Below, piece by piece: positions 1 through 11,912 of a DNA stretch of 64,000 nucleotides. The stretch spans positions 38,021,030 through 38,085,029 of the forward strand of contig CM041780.1 in assembly GCA_023374045.1 (NCBI GenBank). The letters are read 5' to 3'. Positions within the stretch are counted from its first letter, which is position 1, and each line of letters opens with the position of its first letter. This stretch comes from Limonium bicolor (taxonomy: Eukaryota > Streptophyta > Magnoliopsida > Caryophyllales > Plumbaginaceae). Under the pieces are notes generated by a model, which saw only the letters and a list, made by a program, of their open reading frames with translations, did not search any database and was not told the origin of the DNA. Position numbers and translations under genes: made by a program.

Positions 1-1254
1 TATGGAGCACCTAAAGCACAAAGGTGGGAAATTAAGGTAAAAGACTTTATTGAGTTCACAAACATCCAGAAAATATCTGTGGGCACACCGGTCTTACGAC
101 AAAGGACCCTAAGGTCCACGGCCCCTTGGGCAACAACCAAATAATCTTCACAAACACCCGCGAGCACACTAGTCTAATGACAAAGGACTCTAAGGTCCAC
201 GACCCCTTGGGTACCATCACATAATCTGCACAACACCCGCAGGCACACCGGTCTTATGACAAAGAACTCTAAGGTCCACAACCCCTTGGGTACCATCCAC
301 ATCAATAAGCTCAAGTAAAGCATATAATTCTTAGGTGATATTTATAGCTTATGATATTATTTAAGCCTTCAGGAATATCACCTTTCTTAAGATCCATTCA
401 TATCATATTTGTACAATATATAATTCATGTATTAAGTATATATAAATATACTTGTATCATTTGCATATGCATACATATAATTATTGTGTGCATCTAAATC
501 TCTATGGTCCTCTAACCATTAATCACGTGTTCCTTATGTGAGTTTTATCTACTATGTTGTTGTTAGTACACATCACACAGAGGTCAAGAGTATATAGATA
601 CAAACATATAGAACAACACAATAAACCATATTTCTTGCATTTATCTTATTGGTCGTTCAAACAACTCATAACACACAAGCTAAGGTAGACCTCGGTAACA
701 CATAGGTTACAAGAAGCCATACCGTACATCGACGAAAGAGACAAACGTGTAGTCTCGCGCCCGTCCTATAATCTCTTAGATCTAGAATATGATGCAAAGT
801 ATTAATACTCTATAATCTATTTCACTATCTTTTGAAATGACTAATCCCTTGTAATCAACCTCGATATTTGTCACTCGTAATTGTTCGGGTTTTTACTTAA
901 AGTATACGGATCCGGAATTAGCTAGATTATCTTCTAACGTTGTTAGTAATTAACTTGTTGTACAACTAATTCATCCTCAGTGTTATACTCTTGTCATTTA
1001 CCTCCTTTAATCATATGTACATATATACACTCATATAGATTTCATTTACTATATGGTGTTAATTTATTTGACCTTAACTATTAATGGGCTTTGGACTTAT
1101 AATTCCCATGTAATTAATAAGTTGGTCAACTTGACCCCATTGGTCAACTTAGTTAATTAGGTCAGCGTGGTCAACACACTAATTGGTCAACATAGTCGAC
1201 ACTTATAAGTTCCTTACAAATTCTTAGGTTTAATAACCTCTCTACTTGACAACC
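1..1254 (-). mobile_element. A0: left part of an old family-A-like LTR
   Basis: No open reading frame of note. Around 640-730 the order of motifs (cacacaagc, then a run like acctcggtaacac, then aagaagccataccgtac) matches the same stretch of the LTR at 45800-45860. This suggests an old LTR of the giant-LTR family in the same orientation. It is cut at 1254 by the Ogre-like element and appears to resume at 36039. The start of the LTR lies outside the window. The assignment is inferred from short motif order only. Confidence 0.45.
84..298. repeat. 80-bp tandem repeat, about 2.7 copies
   Basis: Units start at 84, 165 and 244. Each begins cacac(c/t)(g/a)gtct and contains ctaaggtccac and ccccttggg. 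The copies differ by scattered substitutions, so the array is not very recent. It lies within the A0 remnant and has no coding potential. Confidence 0.8.
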
Positions 1255-1687
1255 TGTGAGCCTCGATTTTAGACCATATCCTATGTTGATTAAAGTTGAT
1301 TGGGATCTAATCGGGTTTTAGGTCCGCTTATAACCTAAGATTAATAACTATGTCATAAAACAATAATTATTAAAACCTAAGCTAGCTCACTGGAACCTAT
1401 TATGAGTCGCCACCTAATTTTAACCTAGATTAAATTAGGAAAAGAGAGTTCGGGTTCGGGGGCTTGGTATTCGACTTATTTAGGGTTCAAATTACTTTCA
1501 TTACCCCTCCTAGGTTGTTTTTCCTCTACTTAGTTTATTTACGGCTTTCTACAAAGTTGTTTTTAACCTAGGGGCGCGCTTCTGTTTTTTTTTTGTTTTT
1601 TAGTGTTTTTTGACAGAAAATTAAAGTGAAATTAAAAGCTACCTAAACTAGGGTTTCGGAGGCAGAATTAGGTCAAATTTTTATTAT

Positions 1688-1944
1688 GTCCGTAGCCACG
1701 AACCTAATGTCCGAGACCACGGACCCCAATTGAATTAAATGATTTCGAAAACAGAACAAAAATAAAAACGCAAACTTGAAAGGTCCGGGGCCACGGACAG
1801 GGTGTCCGTGGGCCCGAACATGTATTGACAGAAACCCTAACATTTGAAAAATTGAAAAATATAAAATCCCGCCACCGTCTGTGGGTGTCCGTGGTCACAG
1901 ACAACCCGTCCGTGGTCCCGGACAATGAGTTCGAGGTCACGGAC
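1688..1944. repeat. OGR dyad cluster, left LTR
   Basis: Eight or so imperfect palindromes of GTCCG...CGGAC type are packed into about 260 bp, most of them 16 bp long. Some arms have lost symmetry through C-to-T/G-to-A changes compared with the copy at 34665-34921. Confidence 0.75.
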
Positions 1945-2537
1945 AACCCACTGACAGTGGGTTTTTGATGGTTACCGAAGGTGTTTTGAGCTCAAAATTT
2001 ATGGGTGTGTAGCCTGAAAGATTATAAACACTTTAGTAATTGAAAGAACTCAATTTGAAGTCAAAATTAATACGAAACTTAGCAAACAAGTAACAAGGCA
2101 GTAGCTAAAACAATTAGCGATACAAAAGCGAAAAAGAGTTAGTTTGAGCCCAAATTTTGAGGCAAGACAGATAATATCGTGGAGAATTGGGAAAGTGGAA
2201 TTTCTACCGGTTTTACCTTCGGGTTCACAATGATTCTTCACACCGGGATTCGTTGAGTGCTCTATTGATGGCAGAACTGAAAGGTTTTTGAACCAAGCTT
2301 CTGGTTGTTGGTTGTTCTTGCTGTTCTTCACGTTTTGGTGGTGTTTTGTGGGGTTTTGATGATTAGTGGTGCCTTGGGGATTGGAAAACGAGTTTAGATG
2401 GTGATTTCGGGGGATTTTCAGTATGATTCGGGTGGCTGGGTGTTGAAAAACGTGAGAGAGAGAGAGAAGGCTGTGCTTTCTGACTCCCTAGGGTTCTTGA
2501 GCTTGTGAGATTCTGATTTTATCAAAAAACCTATCCT

Positions 2538-2545
2538 CTTATATA
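2538..2545 (-). promoter_or_regulatory. TATA box in OGR 3' LTR
   Basis: The minus strand reads TATATAAG in a GC-poor setting about 510 bp from the LTR's 5' end. The other LTR has ATATAAGG at the corresponding place. Confidence 0.55.
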
Positions 2546-3057
2546 GACTTTCTTAAAGATAAAGAAAATCTAGTAAAAGTAAGATTTTTTGATATTTTAA
2601 TTAAATGACTCCCCAAAGAAATTTTGCTGTGAAATTTTAACCACATGTCAAGGATGGCAATTATGAATTTTCTGAAGTGGAATCTAATTTTTTAAATGTT
2701 GGAATATTTTTAAATTGAATTTCTCGTCAGATTCAATCAGAAATTGCTTGGAAATTATTGGAAATTCGAAAAATCAAAATTCCAACGCCATTATGCTTAG
2801 AATGTCATCCTCTATCATGGGTTAAAACATCAAAGCATTTCAAGCTGATTTGGGCATCTTTTGGAGGAGAGAGAAAGCCTATAGGAGGTCTCGGGAGCCT
2901 TAAGAATTACGAAAACGCCCCTGACAATGACGAAACTGCTCCTCATGCCCTGGAATGCGCCGAACGAGCCAGAATCTCTCATTACTCGATTAAATGCCCC
3001 TCACAACACCAAAACCTTGTAGACCCTAACCAGGGGGTCAAAATTTTGGGTATAACA

Positions 3058-3073
3058 GATTGCCCCCCGTCAA
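3058..3073 (-). other. OGR polypurine tract
   Basis: The minus strand reads GACGGGGGGCAATC immediately before the LTR start TGTTATACCC. This is the expected place and composition for the plus-strand primer. Confidence 0.75.
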
Positions 3074-3180
3074 CTGGACTTTGTAATGGATGTGAAAAGT
3101 CTGATTGATGCTTGAGTGATGCCCCAAAATTTTAGATTCCACAGGATTCCCTGTGTTGTGCGAAACCGCATTGACCACGC

Positions 3181-3442
3181 CCAGCTATTCGGAGGCGCTG
3201 ACTACCTAAGCAACAAAACGTTGTCGAGCTGTTCTAAGGCGCTGACTTCCTATAAGTGAAAATGTGTCAAGCTATTCTAAGGCGCTGACTACCTAGGCGA
3301 CGAGAATGAAATAATGTCAAGCGGTTGTAAGGTGTTGACTACCTATAATACATGAAATGATGTCAAACTATTCTAAGGCGCTGACTACCTGTAATGAATG
3401 AAACGATGCAATGTCAAGCGATTCTAAGGCGTTGACTACCTA
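3181..3442 (-). repeat. Tandem array 1 in OGR 3' region (about 45-65 bp unit)
   Basis: About five to six diverged units share (g/t)ctattctaaggcgctgactacct. Unit length varies, with AT-rich linkers between the cores. It is non-coding and lies between pro and the 3' LTR in the element's own direction, a region known to generate satellite-like arrays in Tat-lineage elements. Confidence 0.75.
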
Positions 3443-3850
3443 GGATGTGAAAACTGTATGCAAATACAAGAATGCTGAAATGCTAACGATGCTAATGATG
3501 CTGATGCTGATGATGATGCGGATGATGCTCGGATGCTTCTGGGGACCGAAACCCGTGCCAATGCTCCTGGCTGGACCCAATGTGGACTTATTGCCATCGC
3601 CCCCCAAGCCGGTGTGCAGGGATAACTCCTGGTAAAAACCCTGGGGACTTATTGCCTTTGCCCACCATTCATTGATCCCAAAAATAAGTTGACATCGCAA
3701 AAGGAGGATTTATTGCCATCACCTCGCCAATTTTCTGTCGCCAGGTCTTGTGACGCGCCTGGATAATGCAACTAGGTCTTATGACGAGCCTATATGAATG
3801 AGATGAATGCAATGTGTTTGATGAGAGTGGGTAAACTAAAAGGTAATGCA
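3443..3850 (-). other. OGR 3' region between arrays 1 and 2
   Basis: Short low-complexity stretch (gatgctgatgatgatg near 3490-3530) plus unique sequence. One stray copy of the 30-bp array unit begins near 3772. No gene is seen. Confidence 0.5.
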
Positions 3851-4219
3851 CCTAGGTCTTATGACGAGCCCAAAGGAATGGTTCTAGGTCTTATGACGAG
3901 CCTAAAGATGGTTCTAGGTCTTATGACGAGCCTAAAGATGGTTCTAGGTCTTATGACGAGCCTAAAGATGGTTCTAGGTCTTATGACGAGCCTAAAGATA
4001 GGATCTAGGTCTTATGACGAGCTTAAGGACAGTTCTAGGTCTTATGACGAGCCTAAGGATGGTTCTAGGTCTTATGACGAGCCTAAGGATGGTTCTAGGT
4101 CTTATGATGAGCCTATGGGTGGATCTAGGTCTTATGACGAGCCTAAGGATGGATCTAGGTCTTACGACGAGCCTAAGGAAGGATCTAGGTCTTATGACGA
4201 GCCTAAGGATAGTTTTAAG
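3851..4219 (-). repeat. Tandem array 2 in OGR 3' region: 30-bp unit, about 12 copies
   Basis: The unit core is ctaggtcttatgacgagcct followed by a variable 10-bp end. Copies start about every 30 bp, with two 31-bp units. Because 30 is divisible by three, the array produces long spurious ORFs with SYDEPK repeats on the plus strand. These are not taken as a gene, because the frame shifts at the 31-bp units and the element reads on the minus strand. Confidence 0.92.
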
Positions 4220-4281
4220 TGAAAATGTGTTAGGTGCATGATGAATGTAGAAGGACTAAGGGTTATGGCAAACCTGGAGAT

Positions 4282-4561
4282 GGTAGGGCTCATGACAGGC
4301 CTGTGGGTGTTTAAATGTGAAGGAAGGGCTTAGGACGGGCCTGAGGATGTTTGAAAGTGGAGGAAGGGCTTAGGACGGGCCTGTGGATATTTGAATGTGG
4401 AGGTAGGGCTTAGGACGGGCCTGAGGATGTTTGAATGTGGAGGTAGGGCTTAGGACGGGCCTGAGGATGTTTGAAAGTGGAGGAAGGGCTTAGGACGGGC
4501 CTGTGGATATTTGAATGTGGAGGTAGGGCTTAGGACGGGCCTGAGGAAATTTGATGTGGAG
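4282..4561 (-). repeat. Tandem array 3 in OGR 3' region: 40-bp unit, left part
   Basis: Seven units of about 40 bp share agggcttaggacgggcctg and gtgga. The array is interrupted by the solo LTR at 4562 and resumes at 9102 with about four more units. Confidence 0.92.
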
Positions 4562-4918
4562 TGTAACACCCCAACTAACAACACACTTAACAACAAACTG
4601 CCGCGGAAAACATACTTCATCACATTACTCAACTCGTTGGTGTTACACGCCGTTAACCACCCACGTGGCTAACAAGGCTAATACATATATATTGTATCAG
4701 TCTGATGGACTAGATTCCCGAGCATCTACACATTACTATCCCTTTCCATTAACAACAATCAACATACACAAACATTCCAAACTGTACCGAGTATTTTCAA
4801 ACTAATGCCGACAACAATTTTGGTCTTACTACACCTACGATACATAAACAATTTAAATGGCTACCCATGTACAACGACTACCCCGTCCTACTCTCGAACG
4901 GCTTCCAGCTCCTTGTAC

Positions 4919-4963
4919 CTGAAATAGGAAAGAGAAGAAAGGGTGGCCCCCAAGGGGCTCAGC
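4919..4963 (-). promoter_or_regulatory. Hairpin plus splice-acceptor-like site in A1
   Basis: On the minus strand GAGCCCCTTGGGGGC is followed by a pyrimidine tract ending TTCCTATTTCAG and then GTAC. It looks like a 3' splice site near the 3' end of the LTR. All other copies of the family have a comparable arrangement. Confidence 0.5.
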
Positions 4964-6434
4964 ACCTTTGCTAGTATGGTAATCCCACAGCCCGCATGCT
5001 ACCGGGCCATACACAACTATTTGTCGTCTTAGCATGCGGTTGATTACATTTAAATCATGCATGTACACCAATAACACAAAACACAGTACAATCCACAACA
5101 GTGGTCACGACAAATACAAACAACACATCCACACCTAATAAATCACTCTTTGTGTTCTTTGACCGTAGAGTGTTTCTCCTCTAATGGAGCTATTTCCTCA
5201 ATAGACGACACTTACCCACTAATCGGGTTATCCATAAACGCCTCTTACTATAAACTGGGATTCGTGTCCATGATCCACATACTCCACATTTTAACAACAT
5301 ATATCATCACATCACAATAAGCATTGCAGTACATCAATAACACATAACATAACGGGTACTGATCTCTTTAGGAACCGCCCCAAACATAGTTAGTTCACTA
5401 GGAGAGCCTAGAGGATGCTGTCAAACTCTTGCTAAGCTCGTTTACATAACTCGTTACCGTCCTGTTAGACGAACGAATAACTTAACATAAAGATGGATCG
5501 GATATAGTGATCCGAACACAACATACATAATCCCCAACAGACGTGAGTCAAGAGCCTTGGTCAAACTCAGGGGTGATCGAAGACCAATGAAGGAATACAA
5601 CCAACAGAGAGGAAGCTGAAGAAACTGTATACAACAACTCCCAAACAACGCGCGACCAGAACTACCGGATTCCTCACCTCCCATAACATATAAATATTCA
5701 CAAATAAAGACTCCGCTGTGGAACCTATCACATCAGCACACAGTACAGTACTACAACTGAGTTAATCACATAAAGGAGGGTCATACATTTACAGCAACAT
5801 CACACACAACATCACACAACTAACTCATGCATAGCCGCGGTTAGAACGTTCCTTAGATTGGAAACGTTATTACCGGATACCGTTCTCTTACGTTCACCTA
5901 ATAATGGTTAACTAGCCCTTTCATGCGCATTCGAGGTTACCAGTATCGGTACGCAACGCATAACAACAAAACGACTGTAAACTCGTTTCATGATTTATCT
6001 TATAACGTGGCAAACATATAGAAAAACACATTGGCATACAAGCCGGTGTAATCCGGTAGGACACAGGTTGCAAGAAAACCATACCTGTCACCGCAGGGAA
6101 TTACTTTACCGGGTGTTCTCACGCTCCTCGACTCACACTTATTCCTCATGTCTTACTCTTGAACCACTATTTACATGTGAAATGGTTCAATTAATATTAA
6201 GGTGTTACGGTAGGTACATAATTGCTATTCCCGTACTTACCCCGTTATCCCGTTATTTCGGTTTAACTTTGTGTACTTAAACTCACAACTTTCCCAACCA
6301 CTTCCAACACTTGTTTATACTTCTTAGGACCTTTAAAAATCACCAAACAAGGCCTTAACAACATCCAAAACCATTACCCATCAATCCACCACCTTTAGAA
6401 CACTTTAAAACACATTTTAGGCCATTTTTGGTCT

Positions 6435-6601
6435 GGTCCGGGACTTGGTCCGGACCCAAGGTCCCGGACCACCTCTGGAAATTATCTCGGCTTGTTTTTG
6501 GCATTGGTCCTGGACTTAAGTCCCGGACCAATTCCAGCATTCACTCTCGGCATGTTTTTATGGGTGGTCCGGGTACCTATACAAGGGCTAGGTCCCGGAC
6601 C
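6435..6601. repeat. Hairpin array in A1 (36, 24 and 36 bp)
   Basis: Hairpins lie at 6435-6470, 6506-6529 and 6566-6601. All have arms GGTCC(G/T)GG.../...CCCGGACC. The first has a 10-bp stem enclosing a loop that contains the perfect palindrome GGTCCGGACC. The second is exactly 12 bp shorter than the other two. Confidence 0.85.
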
Positions 6602-9101
6602 ATGTTAATAACTTGTCAAAACATCATTTTTCAACCCCTAATCTAACCTTAAACCTTACCTAATCATTCCATAATCTTTCCACATGTTTCCTACATGTTT
6701 AAACACCTTAAAATAAGCACTAAACCTTCTTAAACCATCACTAACTTGTTACTCAATTTCTTACAACAATTCCTAACACTTATAACATTTTTCCTTAGAT
6801 TTCTAAGTGGTATATTATGCCTACAATATCACTAACCAAAGTGTGCTTCCACACCAAGGTAACTACTCCTAAAGCATCATTTTGCATCACCCTCATCCCC
6901 TTTACACACACTCCTCAAGTCTTTCCCACAAGTTCATAGTTAAACCTTCACAAGGCATTACACTTCCATTGTTCACCAAACTTTGCACAAGACTTTACCA
7001 CACCTCCACTATGACCTTGGTGTATCTAGAAATCATCCATTAGTTCTCTAAATCTCCAAGACTATGCCCAAGACATCTTAACACTTAAGAACACCTTAAT
7101 TCACTTTCTTTCATCATCTTAACACTCAACAATTCCTAGTATAATCTTGGTCACCAAACATCATTTTGGACACCTAAAACTCCTTGTTCATTAACCAAAT
7201 TTTGACATAGTTTCTCTTGTATTACCCTACACCAAAACACATAATTTTTCACCTTAATATAACCAAGAACCCTTATTCACTTAATACACACAAACATATT
7301 GTTTTTCATCCTTTAACCATCCAAGACACTCATCTTCACAAATAATGTTCTTTACACACATCTAAATCCTTAAACTACACTACATCGCAATATAGTGCAT
7401 AAACTTAAATTGCTTGGCTCTTAGGCCCTTAGATAACGTTAAACTTAAACACTGAATCTCCACATTTAATTGCCTTCAACCTGCGAATACACACAATAAT
7501 GCTCCCATGTCTTTTTAGTCCACCTTGTGGATAGTTTTCTAGCTCATTTCCCATTGGCTCTTTAAGTCATTTATTAAGCAAATATAGCTCAATATCCTAG
7601 TACAATAAACCACATTAAGAGAGGTCATTTACCTCTTTGTTTTCCATGCTTTCTCACTTGTTTTCTCTTGTTTTTCTTGATTGAAAATCGGCAAGGAACT
7701 TTAATCACTTGTCAACCTTCTAACCAATACACATATAAGGGTAATGAGCATTAAATTTAATACCCAAACTCATAATTAAACCCTAGGTTTACATAAGTGT
7801 CTTAAAACACTAAAATTTGATGATTACCTTTGGAATTTGAAAGAGAACTTGGATAAGTAGTAAGATAGGACTCCTCCTAGTCCATTGGAAATCAATTCAA
7901 GCTAAATGAAGAACAAGAAAATACACCATTAAAGGGATAATTTTCGGCCATATATGAAAATGAAGGGAACATGGATTTTCTTTGATCTTTATTACCTCAA
8001 AACAAAGGAGAACAACAATATGCAAGAAGATGAGCTTTTCCCCCTTCAATGGAGATTCTTCATGGCACCAAAATGGGGTTCTTGAAGATTCGAAAGGATA
8101 GAAGTGAAGAGCTTGGTCTAACTAAGACAAATATGGTCTTAGAATTTGATTTGGAGCATTAATGAACATTTGGTGAGCAATTGAAGTTAGAGAAGAGAGG
8201 GGCTGTAGCAAGCTCGGTTCTGGTTGGGAGAATAGAGGAAGAACACGGTGGGAAGGCAAGGAAATGAAGAAGAGAGGTGAGAGGTTTCACTTTTGCAAGA
8301 TATTTAAGCTTAAAAGCAAATAGTAACTTTACTTTATTTCTTTTTCTTTTCTTTAGTTGGATGACTAGGTTGGTGACTCCCCACCTTAAAAAACGTGGCC
8401 CCTTCAATATATAACATATATATGGCCTTTGTTGACCAATTAAACAACTTATGTTAACTTATAACTTAAACTAGCACATTTTGAGCACTATTCACAAAAC
8501 AAGGCACATATTTGTGAAATTTTTGATTTCCCATTGATTTAGACTTCCTAATGTGATACTAAATAGTACACATGTTAATTAAAGAGTAATGATGGACATT
8601 TAGCCACTCAAAACCCATTTACAAGACAATTTTTCAAAAATGTGCTTTAAGATTCCTTAAAGCACATTTTGTGTTTTAACTTGTTTTCAAGCTTGGTTTT
8701 CTTTGGTAATTGGTTTAATATGTTCATTAACATATAAATAAGGTCTTGGTAGGCTCTTAGAGTCTAAACCAAGGTTACCCTAAGCTTAGAGCACATTTTT
8801 GCTCTTATCGGCTTTAAGGTATTTTCTTGTGTTTTGTTTGGTTTAACTGTCTACCAAAGTTTCCTAAGGACTTAATTAGCCTTGCTAAATCATAATTGAA
8901 TGTTATTTAGTCTTGGTAGGCTCTTTAGGTACCAACCAAGTTCACTCCAAGCTTAGAGCATGTTTTTGCTCAAACTGTGTTTTAGTGCTTTATCGTTTTT
9001 ACTATGGTTTAAATTGTACACTAATGTATCTAAGGCACTTTTTAGCCTTAATATACCATGGTTTAACATTTAAACAACATATCAAGGTTTGGGGTATTTC
9101 A

Positions 9102-9241
9102 TGGAGGTAGGGCTTAGGACGAGCCTAAGGAAATTTGATGTGGAGGTAGGGCTTAGGACGGGCCTGAGGAAATTTGATGTGGAGTTAGGGCTTAGGACGG
9201 GCCTGAGGAAATTTAAAGTGGAGGTAGGGCTTAGGACGGGC
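9102..9241 (-). repeat. Tandem array 3, right part
   Basis: This continues the 40-bp array after the A1 insertion. The first 5 bp (TGGAG) are the target-site duplication. Units at about 9107, 9147, 9186 and 9226 carry the same agggcttaggacg(g/a)gcct core. Confidence 0.9.
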
Positions 9242-9413
9242 CTATGTGATATGAGGAGGGTTTGATCCTTTGGGTTTCGGGTTTTTAGGCCTCAATCGGT
9301 GTCGTTGTTGCAATTGTTGGGACCAACAATTGCCCCCAGTATTTTTCCTTGAGGTGATTTGAGTTTTCAGGGCTTCATGGCAATCGAACGGAACGATCGA
9401 TTACCCCCAGCAT
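9242..9413 (-). other. OGR 3' region next to the ATH insertion
   Basis: Non-coding. The minus strand has two PPT-like runs, near 9333-9343 (CTGGGGGCAATTG) and 9399-9412 (GCTGGGGGTAATC), similar to the true OGR PPT. The last five bases, AGCAT, are the ATH target-site duplication. Confidence 0.6.
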
Positions 9414-9600
9414 TGATAAGTGTCCAAATGAGCATGTTTTATGGGTGTATTTCATATATTATATTAACACTTTTCTTGCTCATTTCTCCCTTTGGTTAGT
9501 TTTCCTCTAGTTTATGTTTTATTGGTTATCTTACAGATTTATTGGTTAAACATGAGGAAAACCAAGCTAGGAGCAAAGTAGACGAAGAGACGAACGCATA
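9414..9600 (+). repeat. ATH 5' LTR, first part
   Basis: The first 187 bp match 27685-27871 almost exactly. The LTR is cut by A2; the GCATA at 9596-9600 is duplicated at 23585-23589. Confidence 0.93.
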
Positions 9601-10049
9601 TGTAACACCCCTACCGGTAATCTCACCATTTCTCTTAACCCGTCTCCATTATCAATGCACCAGCAGCGGAAATTCTAATACAACCGGGGGTGAAACAATG
9701 CCGTTAGCCACTCGCGTGACTAACAAGGCTAATTCCAAACAACAATACAACACACTATCGGTCTGATGGGTCTTTACCGAGTACACTACACAAACGATGC
9801 TTCCTTTACTTAAACAATTCTCAAGTCAATACAACCTTTAACACCACAATGTACAATACAATAACCATTCAGTACTATACCGAGTATCTACAATTCCCAA
9901 GTTTATCGATGACCCTTCGGTCTTACAACCCACAATACATAAACAATTCCCTTAACAACTACCCATATCAATAACAACCCCGTCCTACTCTCGAATGGTG
10001 TCCGGCTTAGCTGACAGACTCTTACAGTGTTCATATTCACCTCGGGTAC

Positions 10050-10084
10050 CTGCACACTAAAAACGTTCCCCCTAGGGGGTCAGC
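10050..10084 (-). promoter_or_regulatory. Hairpin plus splice-acceptor-like site, A2 3' LTR
   Basis: On the minus strand GCTGACCCCCTAGGGGG is followed by AACGTTTTTAGTGTGCAG then GTACC. The pyrimidine tract is weaker than in A1. The right LTR has the same arrangement at 19528-19560. Confidence 0.4.
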
Positions 10085-11744
10085 TTACGCTGAATATGAC
10101 TTCCGCATACCCCGCGTACTAGTGAGGGTACGCCGACTAATTGGCCGAGAGCATGCAGTTCATTTTAGTTCAAACAACATGCAATACAACAATACATCAT
10201 ATATGTACATTCACATCACACTCCACATTCAATCCAGGAATACAATCCACACAGATATCACATCCAGCTTGTTAAGTTCAGCTATCTTATTCTTCAGCCT
10301 TGAGAGACCGTATCTCAAGTGAGTTTCACTCTCGTTAATTACCAACTTTCTATCTCCACCGGGTAGTTTACTTGACTCCTAGATCATTGGACACTCCCGG
10401 TCCCGATCTAGTTTCTTAATTATTCTACTCTTGAATTATATTAGGTGAAGCCTCAAAGGCCTCCGGGTAGAGGCATGTATAAGTCTCACCTCCGGGCTTT
10501 TATAATCTCAATACGGGATTAGAAACATTCTCTCATGTTCCCCTTTCCTATCCCATAATACCCAGCTTACCTCTTTAGACGGGCAAGCTCTTCCGGTCTT
10601 ACTCCAGTCGGGCACCACTATGTGGCACACAGCCCCGCAGGGCACCACTATGTGGCACACGGCCCGGTAACAAGGGAGTTCGACCACGGATTTGGAAACA
10701 TACGCTCTGTTGCTTCCTCTTCCTTGCACGCGTGACTCACAATCCCCCTAACCCAGCTCTCGGGTTAGTAACAATAGGTACTCATATATAAATACATATA
10801 TAAACATTAGTCAGCCGCATCTTTCTCGATGCTATCATACAACTTAGGAGATTTTCCCATCTCGTTGTATCTGCCGATTTTAAGGGTCGCCCCTACACCT
10901 CCGTTACTTAGGAACTATATTCGTTTTCTAACATTGAGTCACATCCTTGCATAGGAGGTCGACTATTGAAATTAAGGACGTTCACTAGCCTCGTGTGTCG
11001 CTTGTTCTCATTTTGAGTCAATTCTTAAGTTTGGTTTATCGTGTCCGTTGATTGATGGTTTTCGTGTGTTATCTCGTCTTGGTTCGATAGCTTAGTGGGT
11101 CTCCATGTTTTCGTTGATTCACAACCGGACTCCTTCTACGAGTCACTACTCAAACAAGACTCACTATGAGTAGCACTACAATACACATTCAACATTCAAC
11201 AATTCATTCATATTCACATTCCATGAATTATACAAACTTCTTTGCAAATTACAAACCAATCAAGCAACAATACTACACAAGCACCATCAAGTGCAAACAA
11301 TCCGATTCGTGCATTTATCTTGTTAGGTGATCACACAATCAAACAAGCACACAAATCGGGGTAACCAAGTTAGGATACAGAGCATGAGGAAATCATACCT
11401 TACACCATGGTTTTACTTTACCGGGTCGCCTTATGTCCCTTGGTTCACATTTGTTCCTCAAATCTTACTCTTGATTCACTGATAATATTTTAGACATCTC
11501 CATTAATTTAAAACACCACGGTATGTAGACTAGTACTCCCGTAATTAACCCCGTTAGCCCATTATTCTTTGGTTCACTTAAGTGTTCTTAATCTCACAAC
11601 TCTTCAATCACTCCTCAAACCTGTTTACACTTCTTAGGGCCATTAAAGTTCACCAAACAACTCCTAAACATCACCTAAAACCAATACCATTCAATTCCCC
11701 ATCATTAGCCACCTTTAAAACACATTCTGGTAAAATTTTAGCAT

Positions 11745-11912
11745 GGTCCGGGTCTACAAACCCGGACCAAGTCCGGAAATAAGTTTCTGCCTATTTTTAT
11801 GTGTGGTCCGGGTTTGTGTCTTGGTTTACAAACCCGGACCACCCCCTGAAATGAGTTTCTGTCCTGTTTTTGCTATGGTCCGGGTTTGCGTACCGATTTG
11901 CAAACCCGGACC
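11745..11912. repeat. Hairpin array, A2 3' LTR (24, 36, 36 bp)
   Basis: Hairpins at 11745-11768, 11805-11840 and 11877-11912, with arms GGTCCGGGT.../...ACCCGGACC. The third has a perfect 13-bp stem. The first is 12 bp shorter than its counterpart in the other LTR. Confidence 0.88.

Larger units (their letters stand above)
1255..3057 (-). repeat. OGR 3' LTR (1803 bp)
   Basis: It begins TGTGAGCCTCGA and ends GGGTATAACA on the plus strand. It aligns along its length with 34233-36033 with scattered, mostly transition, differences, so insertion is not very recent. The first bases differ (TGTGAG against TGCGAG). It contains a cluster of 16-bp GTCCG/CGGAC dyads at 1688-1944. ORFs read here are incidental. 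Confidence 0.93.
4562..9101 (-). mobile_element. A1: solo LTR of the giant-LTR family (4540 bp)
   Basis: Begins TGTAACACCCC, ends GGGGTATTTCA, and is flanked by TSD TGGAG (4557-4561, 9102-9106). Length and termini match the LTRs of A2. There is no second LTR, PBS or interior, so it is best explained as a solo LTR left by LTR-LTR recombination. It holds three GC hairpins (6435-6601) and an acceptor-like site (4919-4963). No coding region is seen; long stretches are pyrimidine-rich on the plus strand. Confidence 0.9.

Noticed and set aside
3794..4222. 142-codon plus-strand ORF with SYDEPK repeats
   Set aside because: It follows the 30-bp tandem array, changes register where units are 31 bp, and runs opposite to the host element.
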